DNA of 6,257 bases from Acidobacteriota bacterium. GTDB taxonomy: Bacteria; Acidobacteriota; Terriglobia; Terriglobales; Acidobacteriaceae. The notes under the pieces were generated by a model. That model saw only the letters and a list, made by a program, of their open reading frames with translations. It made no database searches and was not told where the DNA came from. Made by a program: the position numbers and the translations under genes. Shown in pieces: positions 1 to 6,257 of the stretch (positions are counted from its first letter, which is position 1; every line of letters begins with the position of its first letter). The DNA is taken from contig JAJXYW010000162.1 in assembly GCA_021780415.1 (NCBI GenBank), forward strand, positions 1 to 6,257, read 5' to 3'.

Positions 1-2415
1 GTAGGCTTCGACAAAGGTGAATCCGTTCGACAGCGTGAATGCTAACTGTGAAATCGGATTCGCACCTGCCTCTGCGATGTGATATCCGGAGATCGAAACA
101 GAATAGAAGTTGCGTACGTGATGCTGGACAAAATACTCCTGAATATCACCCATGACCTTTAGCGAAAACTCCGTAGAGAAGATACATGTGTTCTGACCCT
201 GGTCTTCTTTGAGGATGTCGGCCTGCACGGTGCCGCGCACATTTTTCAGGACCCGGGCCTTGATGGCGGCGGCTTCGTGGTCGGTTGGCTCTCGCTTGTG
301 ATCGGCGTGGAATTGTTCTAACTGCTGATCGATTGCGGTGTTCATGAACATTGCGAGGATGGTCGGCGCCGGACCGTTGATGGTCATCGATACGGAGGTG
401 GCGGGGTCACACAAGTCGAAGCCGCCGTATAAGACTTTCATGTCGTCGAGAGTGGCAATCGATACACCGGAGTTACCGATCTTGCCGTAGATATCGGGAC
501 GCAAGGCAGGATCTGCTCCGTAGAGCGTTACCGAATCGAAGGCTGTCGACAGGCGTTTGGCGGCCATTCCTTCGGACACCAACTTGAATCGACGATTGGT
601 GCGGAAGGGGTCGCCTTCACCAGCGAACATCCGGGTTGGATCTTCGTTTTCGCGTTTGAATGCGAAGACGCCAGCGGTGTAGGGAAAAGACCCGGGTACG
701 TTGTCCAGCATGAGCCAGCGCAGGATTTCGCCGTGATCGACAAAGCGCGGCAGAGCCACTTTGCGGATCCTGGTGCCCGACAAGGTTGTTGTGACGAGTT
801 GGGTGTGAATCTCTTTATCGCGGCTCTTGATGATGGATTGATCGCCGGCATACGCGGCCTGCGTCTTCGGCCACATTGCGAGTAGATCCTTGACCGCGCT
901 GTCGAGTTTGGCATCGCGTTCGCTGATCAGTTCGTCGAGGTCGGCGCTCTTGCCCGCGGCGGTCAACATGCGCTTGGACTCTTGCAGCTGCTGACGCTCA
1001 CGTGCCAGCGCGACCTGCTTCGCAGCAAAGAGGTGATAGCCGCGCACGCTATCAGCGATCTCGGCAAGATAACGGATGCGAGAGGAGGGAATGATTGCGT
1101 GTTTGGCGGATGAGAACCTTACGTTCACAGGACTGAGTGTGCTGGGTTTGACCGGCAGGCCGAGGGTGGAAAGTTTTGGCAGCAGGCCCTGATAGAGCGC
1201 GGTCACGCCATCATCATTGAAGCGCGATGCCTGCGTGCCATAGACCGGCATCTGTTCCGGCTGCTGGCTCCAGAGTTCGCGGTTGCGCTGAACCTGCTTG
1301 GATACAGCGTTGAGCGCATCGTGTGAACCCTTGCGATCAAATTTATTGATGGCGATGAAGTCAGCAAAATCGAGCATGTCGATTTTTTCAAGCTGAGACG
1401 CTGCGCCGAACTCGGGCGTCATGACGTACATGCTGAGATCGACCAACGGCACGATGGCTGCGTTGCCCTGGCCGATGCCGGAGGTTTCGACAATAATCAA
1501 ATCGAAGCCAGAGAGTTTGCAGGCGGCAATCACGTCAGGAAGGGCCAGAGAGATTTCCGAACTGGCTTCGCGCGTCGCGAGTGAACGCATGAAGACGCGG
1601 CTCTGGCTGCTCCAGGGAGCGATCGCGTTCATGCGGATACGATCGCCCAGCAAGGCTCCGCCCGATTTGCGGCGGGATGGGTCAATGGAGATCATGGCGA
1701 TGTTCAGAGCGTCGCCCTGGTCGAGGCGAATGCGGCGAATCAACTCGTCGGTTAGCGACGATTTTCCGGCGCCTCCAGTCCCGGTGATGCCGAGCGTCGG
1801 TACGGTGACAGAGTTGGCGGCCTGATGCAGCGCGGCTCTGAAGGCAGGATCGGCCTTTCCATTCTCGAGGGCAGTGATCAAATGCGCCAAGGCTCGATGG
1901 CGCGACGCTGCATCGCCGTTGATCAACGCGCTCAGGTCGGTGGGAGCGTACTTGGAAAGGTCCGTGTCGCAAGCCTGCATCATGGACAGGATCATGCCCG
2001 CCAGACCCATCCGCTGGCCATCTTCGGGACTGAAGATGCGAGCTACACCGTAGGCCTCCAACTCTGCGATCTCGTCAGCAACGATGACGCCACCGCCGCC
2101 GCCGAAGACTTTGATGTGGGCGCCTCCTCGCTCGTGCAGGAGGTCGATCATGTATTTGAAGTATTCAACGTGTCCGCCCTGATAGCTGGACACCGCAATG
2201 CCTTGCACATCTTCCTGCAAGGCGGCTGTTACGATCTCGTCCACCGAGCGGTTGTGGCCGAGGTGAATGACCTCCGCGCCGTTGGCGATCAAGATGCGGC
2301 GCATGATGTTGATCGAAACGTCGTGGCCATCGAAGAGCGAGGCTGCGGTAACAAATCGAACCTTGTTGGCGGGGTGATATTTTGTGAGCATTCCGGAGAT
2401 GAATCGATCGGTCAC
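1..2415 (-). CDS. icmF: Fused isobutyryl-CoA mutase IcmF (B12-binding + G-protein chaperone + mutase), C-terminus outside window
   Basis: This gene encodes an adenosylcobalamin-dependent enzyme interconverting isobutyryl-CoA and n-butyryl-CoA, fused to its own MeaB-like GTPase that guards cofactor loading. I translated it codon by codon: 805 uninterrupted residues are present, and the family is about 1,080-1,100 long, so roughly 280 C-terminal residues lie beyond the left edge. Order: B12-binding domain (about 15-145) with DGHD at 29-32 (H31 the expected cobalt ligand), SSYQGGH at 76-82 and a glycine run at 105-109; G-domain (about 205-420) with P-loop GTGGAGKSS at 212-220, SIDPSRR at 243-249, ETSGIGQ at 310-316 and NKFD at 357-360; linker; then the start of the mutase barrel from about 560. 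F597 and Q741 occupy the positions that distinguish isobutyryl-CoA from methylmalonyl-CoA mutases (Tyr and Arg there), by alignment from memory. The GTG at 2415 is preferred over the in-frame ATG at 2391 because it has GAGGA five bases upstream. Related pivalyl- or isovaleryl-CoA activity cannot be excluded. Confidence 0.95.
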   Translation of the reverse strand, partial: MTDRFISGMLTKYHPANKVRFVTAASLFDGHDVSINIMRRILIANGAEVIHLGHNRSVDEIVTAALQEDVQGIAVSSYQGGHVEYFKYMIDLLHERGGAHIKVFGGGGGVIVADEIAELEAYGVARIFSPEDGQRMGLAGMILSMMQACDTDLSKYAPTDLSALINGDAASRHRALAHLITALENGKADPAFRAALHQAANSVTVPTLGITGTGGAGKSSLTDELIRRIRLDQGDALNIAMISIDPSRRKSGGALLGDRIRMNAIAPWSSQSRVFMRSLATREASSEISLALPDVIAACKLSGFDLIIVETSGIGQGNAAIVPLVDLSMYVMTPEFGAASQLEKIDMLDFADFIAINKFDRKGSHDALNAVSKQVQRNRELWSQQPEQMPVYGTQASRFNDDGVTALYQGLLPKLSTLGLPVKPSTLSPVNVRFSSAKHAIIPSSRIRYLAEIADSVRGYHLFAAKQVALARERQQLQESKRMLTAAGKSADLDELISERDAKLDSAVKDLLAMWPKTQAAYAGDQSIIKSRDKEIHTQLVTTTLSGTRIRKVALPRFVDHGEILRWLMLDNVPGSFPYTAGVFAFKRENEDPTRMFAGEGDPFRTNRRFKLVSEGMAAKRLSTAFDSVTLYGADPALRPDIYGKIGNSGVSIATLDDMKVLYGGFDLCDPATSVSMTINGPAPTILAMFMNTAIDQQLEQFHADHKREPTDHEAAAIKARVLKNVRGTVQADILKEDQGQNTCIFSTEFSLKVMGDIQEYFVQHHVRNFYSVSISGYHIAEAGANPISQLAFTLSNGFTFVEAY

Positions 2416-2420
2416 GCGCG

Positions 2421-2425
2421 TCCTC
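2421..2425 (-). promoter_or_regulatory. Ribosome binding site of icmF, supports the GTG start
   Basis: On the minus strand GAGGA lies five bases before the GTG at 2415. The in-frame ATG eight codons downstream has only a poor CCGGA immediately before it. The site therefore favours the GTG start, which gives an N-terminus of VTDRFISGMLTKY before the B12 domain. Confidence 0.6.
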
Positions 2426-2460
2426 AACTCTATACCGTGAGATCAAGATATACCGTTGAG
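2423..2460. repeat. Paired octamer TATACCGT inside a CTCAAC/GTTGAG inverted repeat, icmF leader
   Basis: The octamer TATACCGT occurs at 2431-2438 and again at 2449-2456 in the same orientation, 18 bases apart. The pair is enclosed by CTCAAC at 2423-2428 and its reverse complement GTTGAG at 2455-2460. The block ends only eight bases before the icmF start codon and overlaps its ribosome binding site. The near two-turn spacing would suit a regulator binding on one face of the helix, or one copy (TATAGA on the minus strand) could be a -10 element. I see no convincing -35 box. The function is inference. Confidence 0.4.
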
Positions 2461-2645
2461 GACATGGCGTGCAGGGCAGGAAGGACGAAGTGAATTGTTG
2501 CAGTGTTGATGCGGGAGCGGGATGCTCCTGCGCAGCGAAATAGGTGAACCAACCCTGTGACGCTGAGGATGGCTTCGCTTCAGATGATGGCGAAGAACAC
2601 AGGCACAGCGAGAGTAGCAGCGAACGCGAATGTCTTCTGGTGGCT
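2461..2645. other. Non-coding upstream region of icmF
   Basis: This 185-base stretch separates the icmF leader from the inverted-repeat element downstream of ligD. I see no gene with a credible start and ribosome binding site, no tRNA-like fold and no clear sigma-70 promoter on the minus strand, although the icmF promoter should lie here or in the adjoining repeat block. One minus-strand frame reads a short hydrophobic run ending in a TGA near 2582, which is too short to call a gene remnant. Confidence 0.5.
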
Positions 2646-2801
2646 TAGGATCTGTCCAAAAAACGCAGGTCGGCACCTGAGGGTAGGAGACATGCAACGA
2701 CAAAGGGATTGGATACAGGAGGCTCTCCGCTCCGCCACGCAAAAGGCCGGATGGCTCCGGTCGAGAGGACATAGTATTGTGAGCTATTGGACAGGCTCCT
2801 A
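2646..2801. mobile_element. 156-bp element with imperfect terminal inverted repeats (MITE-like or insertion sequence remnant)
   Basis: The left end TAGGATCTGTCCAA (2646-2659) and the right end TTGGACAGGCTCCTA (2787-2801) are inverted copies of each other, sharing TAGGA and CTGTCCAA and differing by one base and a one-base gap between them. The 127 bases between encode no recognisable transposase. A TA is present at each outer boundary and could be a duplicated target, as with TA-targeting elements, but it may equally be part of the repeat. This resembles a short non-autonomous element or two insertion sequence ends joined by a deletion. The family is not identified. The right repeat contains the stop codon of ligD, so the insertion may have set the present end of that gene. 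Confidence 0.45.
2741..2760 (-). terminator. Weak candidate rho-independent terminator after ligD
   Basis: On the minus strand, about 40 bases past the ligD stop, CCGGA and TCCGG form a five-base-pair GC-rich stem around a GCCA loop, followed by CC and four T residues. The stem is short and the T run brief, so this is only a plausible terminator, and it lies within the inverted-repeat element. Confidence 0.3.
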
Positions 2802-5639
2802 GAGGGCGGCGAAGTGAAAGGGGTGGAGTTGCTGCTGGGTTGAGAGGAGCGATTTCCAGGGGTCGGTACGGAGACGACTGCGCCAGACGTCGAGGTTGTA
2901 GACGGAGAAGACGGGATGGGTGGAGTGGTTGAGTGAGGACCAGGGAAGGGGCAGTGAGACGTGGGCTCCGAAGCTGGCGCGGGGGGAGTAGGGGGCAACT
3001 GCAGTGGCGCCGCGCTGGTTGCGGAGGTAGTCCAGGAAGATCTTGCCGTGGCGCGAGGATTTGGTCATTTTGGTTATGTAGAGGGCGGGGTTGTCGCGCT
3101 GCATGGATAGAGCGACAGCGCGGGCTGCGGCCTTGAGTTCGGCCCAGGTGATGGTGGGTTCGATGGGTGCGACGACGTGCAGGCCGTTGCCTCCGGTGAG
3201 CTTCAGAAAGCTCTCGAGGCCGGCGTTCTTGAGACGCTGGCGGACTTCCGCGGCGGCGGCGGCGAGGGTGAGCCAGGAGAGGGTGGGGTCTGGATCGAGG
3301 TCGAAGATGAGACGGTCGGGATGCTCGATGTGCTGGTTGGTGCAGCCCCAGGGGTGGATCTCGAGGGCGTCGAACTGGGCGAAGGACAGGATGGCCTGGG
3401 GGCTGTCGACGGTGATGTAGGGCTCGGGCTGGTCGGAGGTCTTATCGGTGATGGCGATGGTGCGGATGCCCGGGGGGATCGCGGTGTTGATGTGCTTCTG
3501 GAAGAAGCAGGGCCTGGCAGTGCCGTCGGGACAGCGGACGAGGCTGAGGGGACGGTTGGCGATGTGGGGGAACATGCGGTCTGCGACGGCAGCGTAGTAG
3601 TCGGCGAGTTGCTGCTTGGTGAGGCCGGTTTCGGGGTCGAGGACCTTGTCGGGGTGTGTGAGATGGAGGATGGCAGGAGCGGCGAGGGGCCGGGGTCTTG
3701 GCTTCGGGGTTGGGAGCGAGAATTTTTGCAGAGTCGCAGGATGAAGGCTTACATGGGCGCGTGGGGAGATGGGTTTCGGGTTCTCGGGCTGAGGGGATTC
3801 CTGCTTTCGTCCGGGGGCAGATCTTCTGGGTTTCGGGGCTACGGTGGGAGATTCGCGGGTGACCTCAGCGGCGGATTTGTCGTCGCGGAGACCGAGGAAG
3901 GCTGCTTGACGGACCAGGTTGTCGGAGGTCCAGGTGGCGAAGCGAATCTGGGCGACGAGCTCGGGCCGGACCCAGTAGGCTCCACGCGCGGCGTCCGGCG
4001 GGACGTGGTCGAAGGCCGGTTCGGGGACACGGATATGGACGAGCCGCATGAGGAGATCTCGGCGGATTTGTTGGGTGAAGCCGGTTCCGGTGCGGCCAGC
4101 ATAGATGAGCTTCGCGGGCGTGTGCTTACCGTGAGTGAGTGGTGGGTAGTAGCCGAGGAGCAGTGCACCGATGCGATCGGGGCCTTCGGCGGATAGGGTG
4201 AAGCCGCCGATGATGAGTTCCTGCTCGCGCAGGCACTTGGACTTGAGCCAGTCGGAGCAGCGGACGCTGCGATAGGGCGCGTCGGCGCGCTTGGAGATGA
4301 TGCCTTCGGCGTGAAGCTGGCAGGCGTGGCTGAAGACGTCGTCGCCGTTGCCGGGGATGTCCTCGGAGAGACGGAGAGTTTCACTGTGGGGTGGGATGAG
4401 GTGGTCGAGGAACTGCTTGCGCTCGCGGAGGGTGAGGTCTCGGGTGCTGTGGCCGTCGAGATGGAGAATGTCGAAGAGGAAGTAGGTTCGGGGGTGCCCC
4501 TGGGCGTCATGAAAGGAGGCCTGGAGGAGGGCGAAGCTGGAGTTGCCGTGAGCGTCGAGGGCGACAACTTCGCCGTCGAGCGTGCAGGTGTGTGGGGGGA
4601 GTTGGGCGATGGCGGCGGCGATGACGGGCATGCGGTGGGTCCAGTCGAGGCCCTTGCGGGTGAGTAGGGTAACCTCGGAGCCGGACTTGCGGGCCTGGAT
4701 GCGGTAGCCGTCGAGCTTGAGCTCGTGGAGCCAGTCGCCGGTGGTGGGGGTGGCGGTGGCTTCGAGTGCAAGCTGCGGGGCGATGAAGTCGGGCTGAGAC
4801 TCGCGGGGGAGAGCGTCGAGGCTGATGGATGCGGCGTGGTTTGGCCGGCGCTTCGATTTTGGGGCGTTGCTGTGCGATGGTGAGGCGCTGGATTCGGCGG
4901 GATCAGGGTCGGCGTTGGCTGCACCCCAGACGTGGTCGTGGGCGGCGGCGATCTGGGGGATGGAGCGGCCAGTGACGGCGGAGTTGGGGCGCTCCTCGGT
5001 GATGGCTGGGTCCCCGGGGCCGCGCTCGTACTTGTCGTGCTCCTTGATGAGGAGCCAATGGGGCTTGGCGCTGGCATCGGCCGTGTCTGTTGAATGGCTG
5101 TTCATGCGGATCAGAGACCACTTGCCCTTCATTTTGGCGCCATTCATCTCGAATTTGAGGTGGCCGCTGCGGAGACAGGCCTGGACGTTCTCGCTGCCGA
5201 GCTGTGGCCACCAGCTTCCCTGGTCCCAGATCATGACGGTGCCGCCACCGTACTGGCCCTTGGGAATGATGCCCTCGAAGCCACCGTATTCGAGAGGGTG
5301 ATCTTCGACCTCGACGGCGAGGCGGCGCTCCTGCGGGTTGTAACTGGGACCTTTGGCAATGGCCCAGCTCTTTAGCACGCCGCCCCAGGCAAGACGAAAG
5401 TCGTAGTGGAGATGCGAGGCATCGTGCATCTGGATGACGAAGGGAAGGCCGCGCGATACGGCGGGCCTGCGGATGGAAAATTGATTGGAGGGGCTGGAGC
5501 CGGAGGGCTCGGCAGTGAGGTTGAAGTCGCGTATGGAGCGGTAGCGCGCGAGTTGCTCGTCTATGGCGCTGGATGCGGCGCTCGCTTGGGGATTGCGCTT
5601 GCGGATGATGCTCGATGGGACGGTTCTGCTGGTTGCCAT
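2799..5639 (-). CDS. ligD: Multifunctional DNA ligase D (phosphoesterase-ligase-polymerase), non-homologous end joining
   Basis: LigD repairs double-strand breaks with Ku: it trims 3' ends, fills in nucleotides and seals nicks using ATP. The 946-residue protein is complete and full length. The 3'-phosphoesterase domain (about 65-200) has HDASHLHYDFR, giving H72, H78, D80 and R82, plus H114 in VEDHP. The ligase domain (about 285-590) has motif I KLDGYR with adenylated K308, LDGEVV at 354-359, FLFD at 387-390, EGIISKR at 445-451, DWLKSK at 463-468 and an OB fold ending near FLGLRDDK at 581-588. A Pro/Lys/Arg-rich linker (about 600-655) leads to the polymerase/primase domain (about 657-935), with metal-binding D780 and D782 in FDLDP, TGGNGLH at 815-821, and D870 in IFLDY. 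This domain order is that of Pseudomonas LigD, not the mycobacterial polymerase-first order. The ATG is preceded by AGGA seven bases upstream and starts nine bases after the ku-like stop, implying one operon. Its own stop lies within an inverted repeat. Confidence 0.97.
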   Translation of the reverse strand: MATSRTVPSSIIRKRNPQASAASSAIDEQLARYRSIRDFNLTAEPSGSSPSNQFSIRRPAVSRGLPFVIQMHDASHLHYDFRLAWGGVLKSWAIAKGPSYNPQERRLAVEVEDHPLEYGGFEGIIPKGQYGGGTVMIWDQGSWWPQLGSENVQACLRSGHLKFEMNGAKMKGKWSLIRMNSHSTDTADASAKPHWLLIKEHDKYERGPGDPAITEERPNSAVTGRSIPQIAAAHDHVWGAANADPDPAESSASPSHSNAPKSKRRPNHAASISLDALPRESQPDFIAPQLALEATATPTTGDWLHELKLDGYRIQARKSGSEVTLLTRKGLDWTHRMPVIAAAIAQLPPHTCTLDGEVVALDAHGNSSFALLQASFHDAQGHPRTYFLFDILHLDGHSTRDLTLRERKQFLDHLIPPHSETLRLSEDIPGNGDDVFSHACQLHAEGIISKRADAPYRSVRCSDWLKSKCLREQELIIGGFTLSAEGPDRIGALLLGYYPPLTHGKHTPAKLIYAGRTGTGFTQQIRRDLLMRLVHIRVPEPAFDHVPPDAARGAYWVRPELVAQIRFATWTSDNLVRQAAFLGLRDDKSAAEVTRESPTVAPKPRRSAPGRKQESPQPENPKPISPRAHVSLHPATLQKFSLPTPKPRPRPLAAPAILHLTHPDKVLDPETGLTKQQLADYYAAVADRMFPHIANRPLSLVRCPDGTARPCFFQKHINTAIPPGIRTIAITDKTSDQPEPYITVDSPQAILSFAQFDALEIHPWGCTNQHIEHPDRLIFDLDPDPTLSWLTLAAAAAEVRQRLKNAGLESFLKLTGGNGLHVVAPIEPTITWAELKAAARAVALSMQRDNPALYITKMTKSSRHGKIFLDYLRNQRGATAVAPYSPRASFGAHVSLPLPWSSLNHSTHPVFSVYNLDVWRSRLRTDPWKSLLSTQQQLHPFHFAAL

Positions 5640-5646
5640 GATGGAT

Positions 5647-5651
5647 TCCTA
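5647..5651 (-). promoter_or_regulatory. Ribosome binding site of ligD overlapping the ku-like stop codon
   Basis: On the minus strand TAGGA begins with the TAG stop of the upstream gene, and AGGA sits seven bases before the ligD ATG. This arrangement suggests that ribosomes finishing the upstream gene could restart directly on ligD. Confidence 0.6.
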
Positions 5652-5954
5652 TGCGGTCTTTCGCCTGGGAGATGTCCGGGTTGGCTTGACTTCGCGGTGC
5701 GGGTGCGCCATGGATGCGGCCCGAATCAGCGTGGGCCCTTTCCGTGAAGCGGGCTTAGGTGCGGCAGGGGTGTCAGTGATCTTTGTATCATTTACTGGCT
5801 TACGCAACGCGTCCACGAGGGGTATGCCCTGGGCGCATTTGCGAGCGGCAGTCGCTTTGTGGGGTGTCGCGGCATGCCTGGCGGGGACAAGGATCCTGAC
5901 GCCGAAGGAGACCAGCGAGATATGGATTTTGCCGCTCCAATAAGGACGGGCCAT
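5649..5954 (-). CDS. ku: Internally deleted Ku-like protein (Ku N-terminal strand joined to Ku C-terminal tail)
   Basis: Bacterial Ku is a homodimeric ring of about 260-320 residues per chain that threads onto broken DNA ends and recruits LigD. This frame encodes only 101 residues. Residues 1-20 (MARPYWSGKIHISLVSFGVR) match the very start of bacterial Ku. Residues 43-50 (PLVDALRK), followed by a basic Pro/Lys/Arg tail ending SPRRKTA, match the segment after the Ku core, where family members have a MDALRKS-like motif and a Lys-rich extension. The intervening core of about 200 residues, including the DNA-encircling bridge, is absent; the join seems to fall near residues 20-26. The reading frame is nevertheless open, the ATG has TGAGG seven bases upstream, and ligD follows nine bases later in the same frame. 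It could be a decayed gene that kept its frame, or a real mini-protein keeping only the LigD-contacting tail. Ku identity rests on both ends and the ligD neighbour. Whether it is functional is unknown. Confidence 0.7.
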   Translation of the reverse strand: MARPYWSGKIHISLVSFGVRILVPARHAATPHKATAARKCAQGIPLVDALRKPVNDTKITDTPAAPKPASRKGPTLIRAASMAHPHREVKPTRTSPRRKTA

Positions 5955-5961
5955 GAATACG

Positions 5962-5966
5962 CCTCA
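5962..5966 (-). promoter_or_regulatory. Ribosome binding site of the ku-like gene
   Basis: TGAGG on the minus strand lies seven bases before the ATG at 5954. It supports that start over the alternative upstream frame and shows that the translation signal of the shortened gene is intact. Confidence 0.6.
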
Positions 5967-6073
5967 CGCAGGCATGGTGTGCCATGAAGGTGAGAGTGTA
6001 CGCCCGGGACAATGGGATGTATAGGATGCGTGACGCGGCGATAATCGGATGGGCAGGACAGATCGTGCGGGTA

Positions 6074-6106
6074 GCTGGTTCAGGGTGTGAGGACCACTGA
6101 ACCAGC
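6074..6106 (-). terminator. Perfect 10-bp hairpin downstream of the malate synthase-like gene
   Basis: GCTGGTTCAG (6074-6083) and CTGAACCAGC (6097-6106) are perfect reverse complements separated by 13 bases, within which GGT and ACC could extend the stem. It begins 25 bases after the stop codon of the gene on its right. No run of T follows on either strand, so it may be a T-less terminator or an mRNA 3'-end stabiliser. It lies between that gene and the ku-ligD operon, suggesting separate transcription units. Confidence 0.5.
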
Positions 6107-6131
6107 CGGGTGCAACGTCGAGGGGAGGCAG

Positions 6132-6257
6132 CTAAGCGTTGTAGCCTTCCTCTTTGAGGATGGTGTTGTAGGCGGAGAGGGTGAGGAACTCCTGAAATCT
6201 GGGAGCGTCGATGAGGTTGCGGATGAGAGTCGCGGCGAGGTTGTAGGCCTTGACGCG
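6132..6257 (-). CDS. Probable malate synthase, C-terminal 41 residues only
   Basis: The open frame enters from the right edge and ends with TAG at 6134-6132, giving 41 residues. They include RFQEFLTLSAYNTIL (20-34), which resembles the conserved C-terminal FLTL-x-AY segment of malate synthase A, the glyoxylate-shunt enzyme joining glyoxylate and acetyl-CoA to malate. The preceding amphipathic helix (AYNLAATLIRNLI) fits that fold's C-terminal helical plug. The ending KEEGYNA is charged. The fragment is too short for certainty: no catalytic residue is visible, so the family name rests on one motif recalled from memory. A gene is well supported by the clean frame, the strong amphipathic pattern and the hairpin just downstream. 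Confidence 0.55.
   Translation of the reverse strand, partial: RVKAYNLAATLIRNLIDAPRFQEFLTLSAYNTILKEEGYNA

Noticed and set aside
1421..2493. Two plus-strand open frames (1421-1825 and 1825-2493) that look like a tandem pair
   Set aside because: Both are antisense to icmF, which I translated without interruption from 2415 to 1; neither shows a recognisable domain.
2582..2645. Hydrophobic minus-strand run (FAFAATLAVPVFFAII then TGA), possibly the tail of a membrane protein cut off by the element
   Set aside because: Only about 20 codons with no start, and no family can be assigned; chance is a sufficient explanation.
2443..2772. Minus-strand open frame spanning the ligD-icmF gap
   Set aside because: It begins inside the inverted-repeat element, has Arg/His/Pro-rich composition, no ribosome binding site I can support and no family resemblance.
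3177..4196. 339-codon open frame on the plus strand rich in Gly, Glu and Val
   Set aside because: It is antisense to ligD, whose domains and catalytic residues are intact; the composition is the usual antisense image of a GC-rich gene.
3839..5077. 412-codon open frame on the minus strand rich in Ser, Pro, Thr and Ala
   Set aside because: It lies wholly inside ligD in another frame on the same strand. Its low-complexity composition is what high-GC codon bias produces out of frame, and it shows no domain or motif.
5800..6012. 70-codon minus-strand frame overlapping the start of the ku-like gene
   Set aside because: It is an alternative frame of the ku-like gene with no domain, and the Ku-matching frame has the better ribosome binding site.
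6016..6045. TATACA-like -10 box upstream of the ku-like gene
   Set aside because: No matching -35 hexamer lies at a suitable distance, so a promoter cannot be supported from this alone.

Overview
The window looks like a high-GC bacterial chromosome fragment, most likely from an acidobacterium of the Terriglobia type (Granulicella, Edaphobacter or Terriglobus relatives). That placement is an inference from base composition, protein style and gene combination, and no taxonomic marker is present. All four genes I can support lie on the minus strand, so transcription runs from right to left.

From right to left: (1) 6257-6132 holds the last 41 codons of a gene that is probably malate synthase, followed by a hairpin at 6074-6106. 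(2) 5954-5649 is a 101-codon gene whose two ends match bacterial Ku but whose whole DNA-encircling core is missing. (3) 5639-2799 is a complete 946-residue LigD, the multifunctional DNA ligase of bacterial non-homologous end joining, with domain order phosphoesterase, ligase, polymerase. It starts nine bases after the Ku stop codon and in the same reading frame. (4) 2801-2646 is a short stretch bounded by imperfect inverted repeats, one of which contains the ligD stop codon; it looks like a small mobile-element derivative. (5) 2645-2416 is non-coding leader with a repeated octamer just before the next gene. (6) 2415-1 holds the first 805 codons of IcmF, the fused isobutyryl-CoA mutase with its G-protein chaperone; it runs off the left edge of the window.

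The ku-ligD pair is a normal two-gene DNA repair operon in layout, but the Ku partner is internally deleted, so this locus alone should not supply a working Ku ring. Either a full-length ku exists elsewhere in the genome, or the pathway is decaying, or the short protein has a different job. IcmF is a B12-dependent carbon-skeleton mutase and is metabolically unrelated to the repair genes. Most other long open frames in the window are composition-driven shadows of ligD and icmF.
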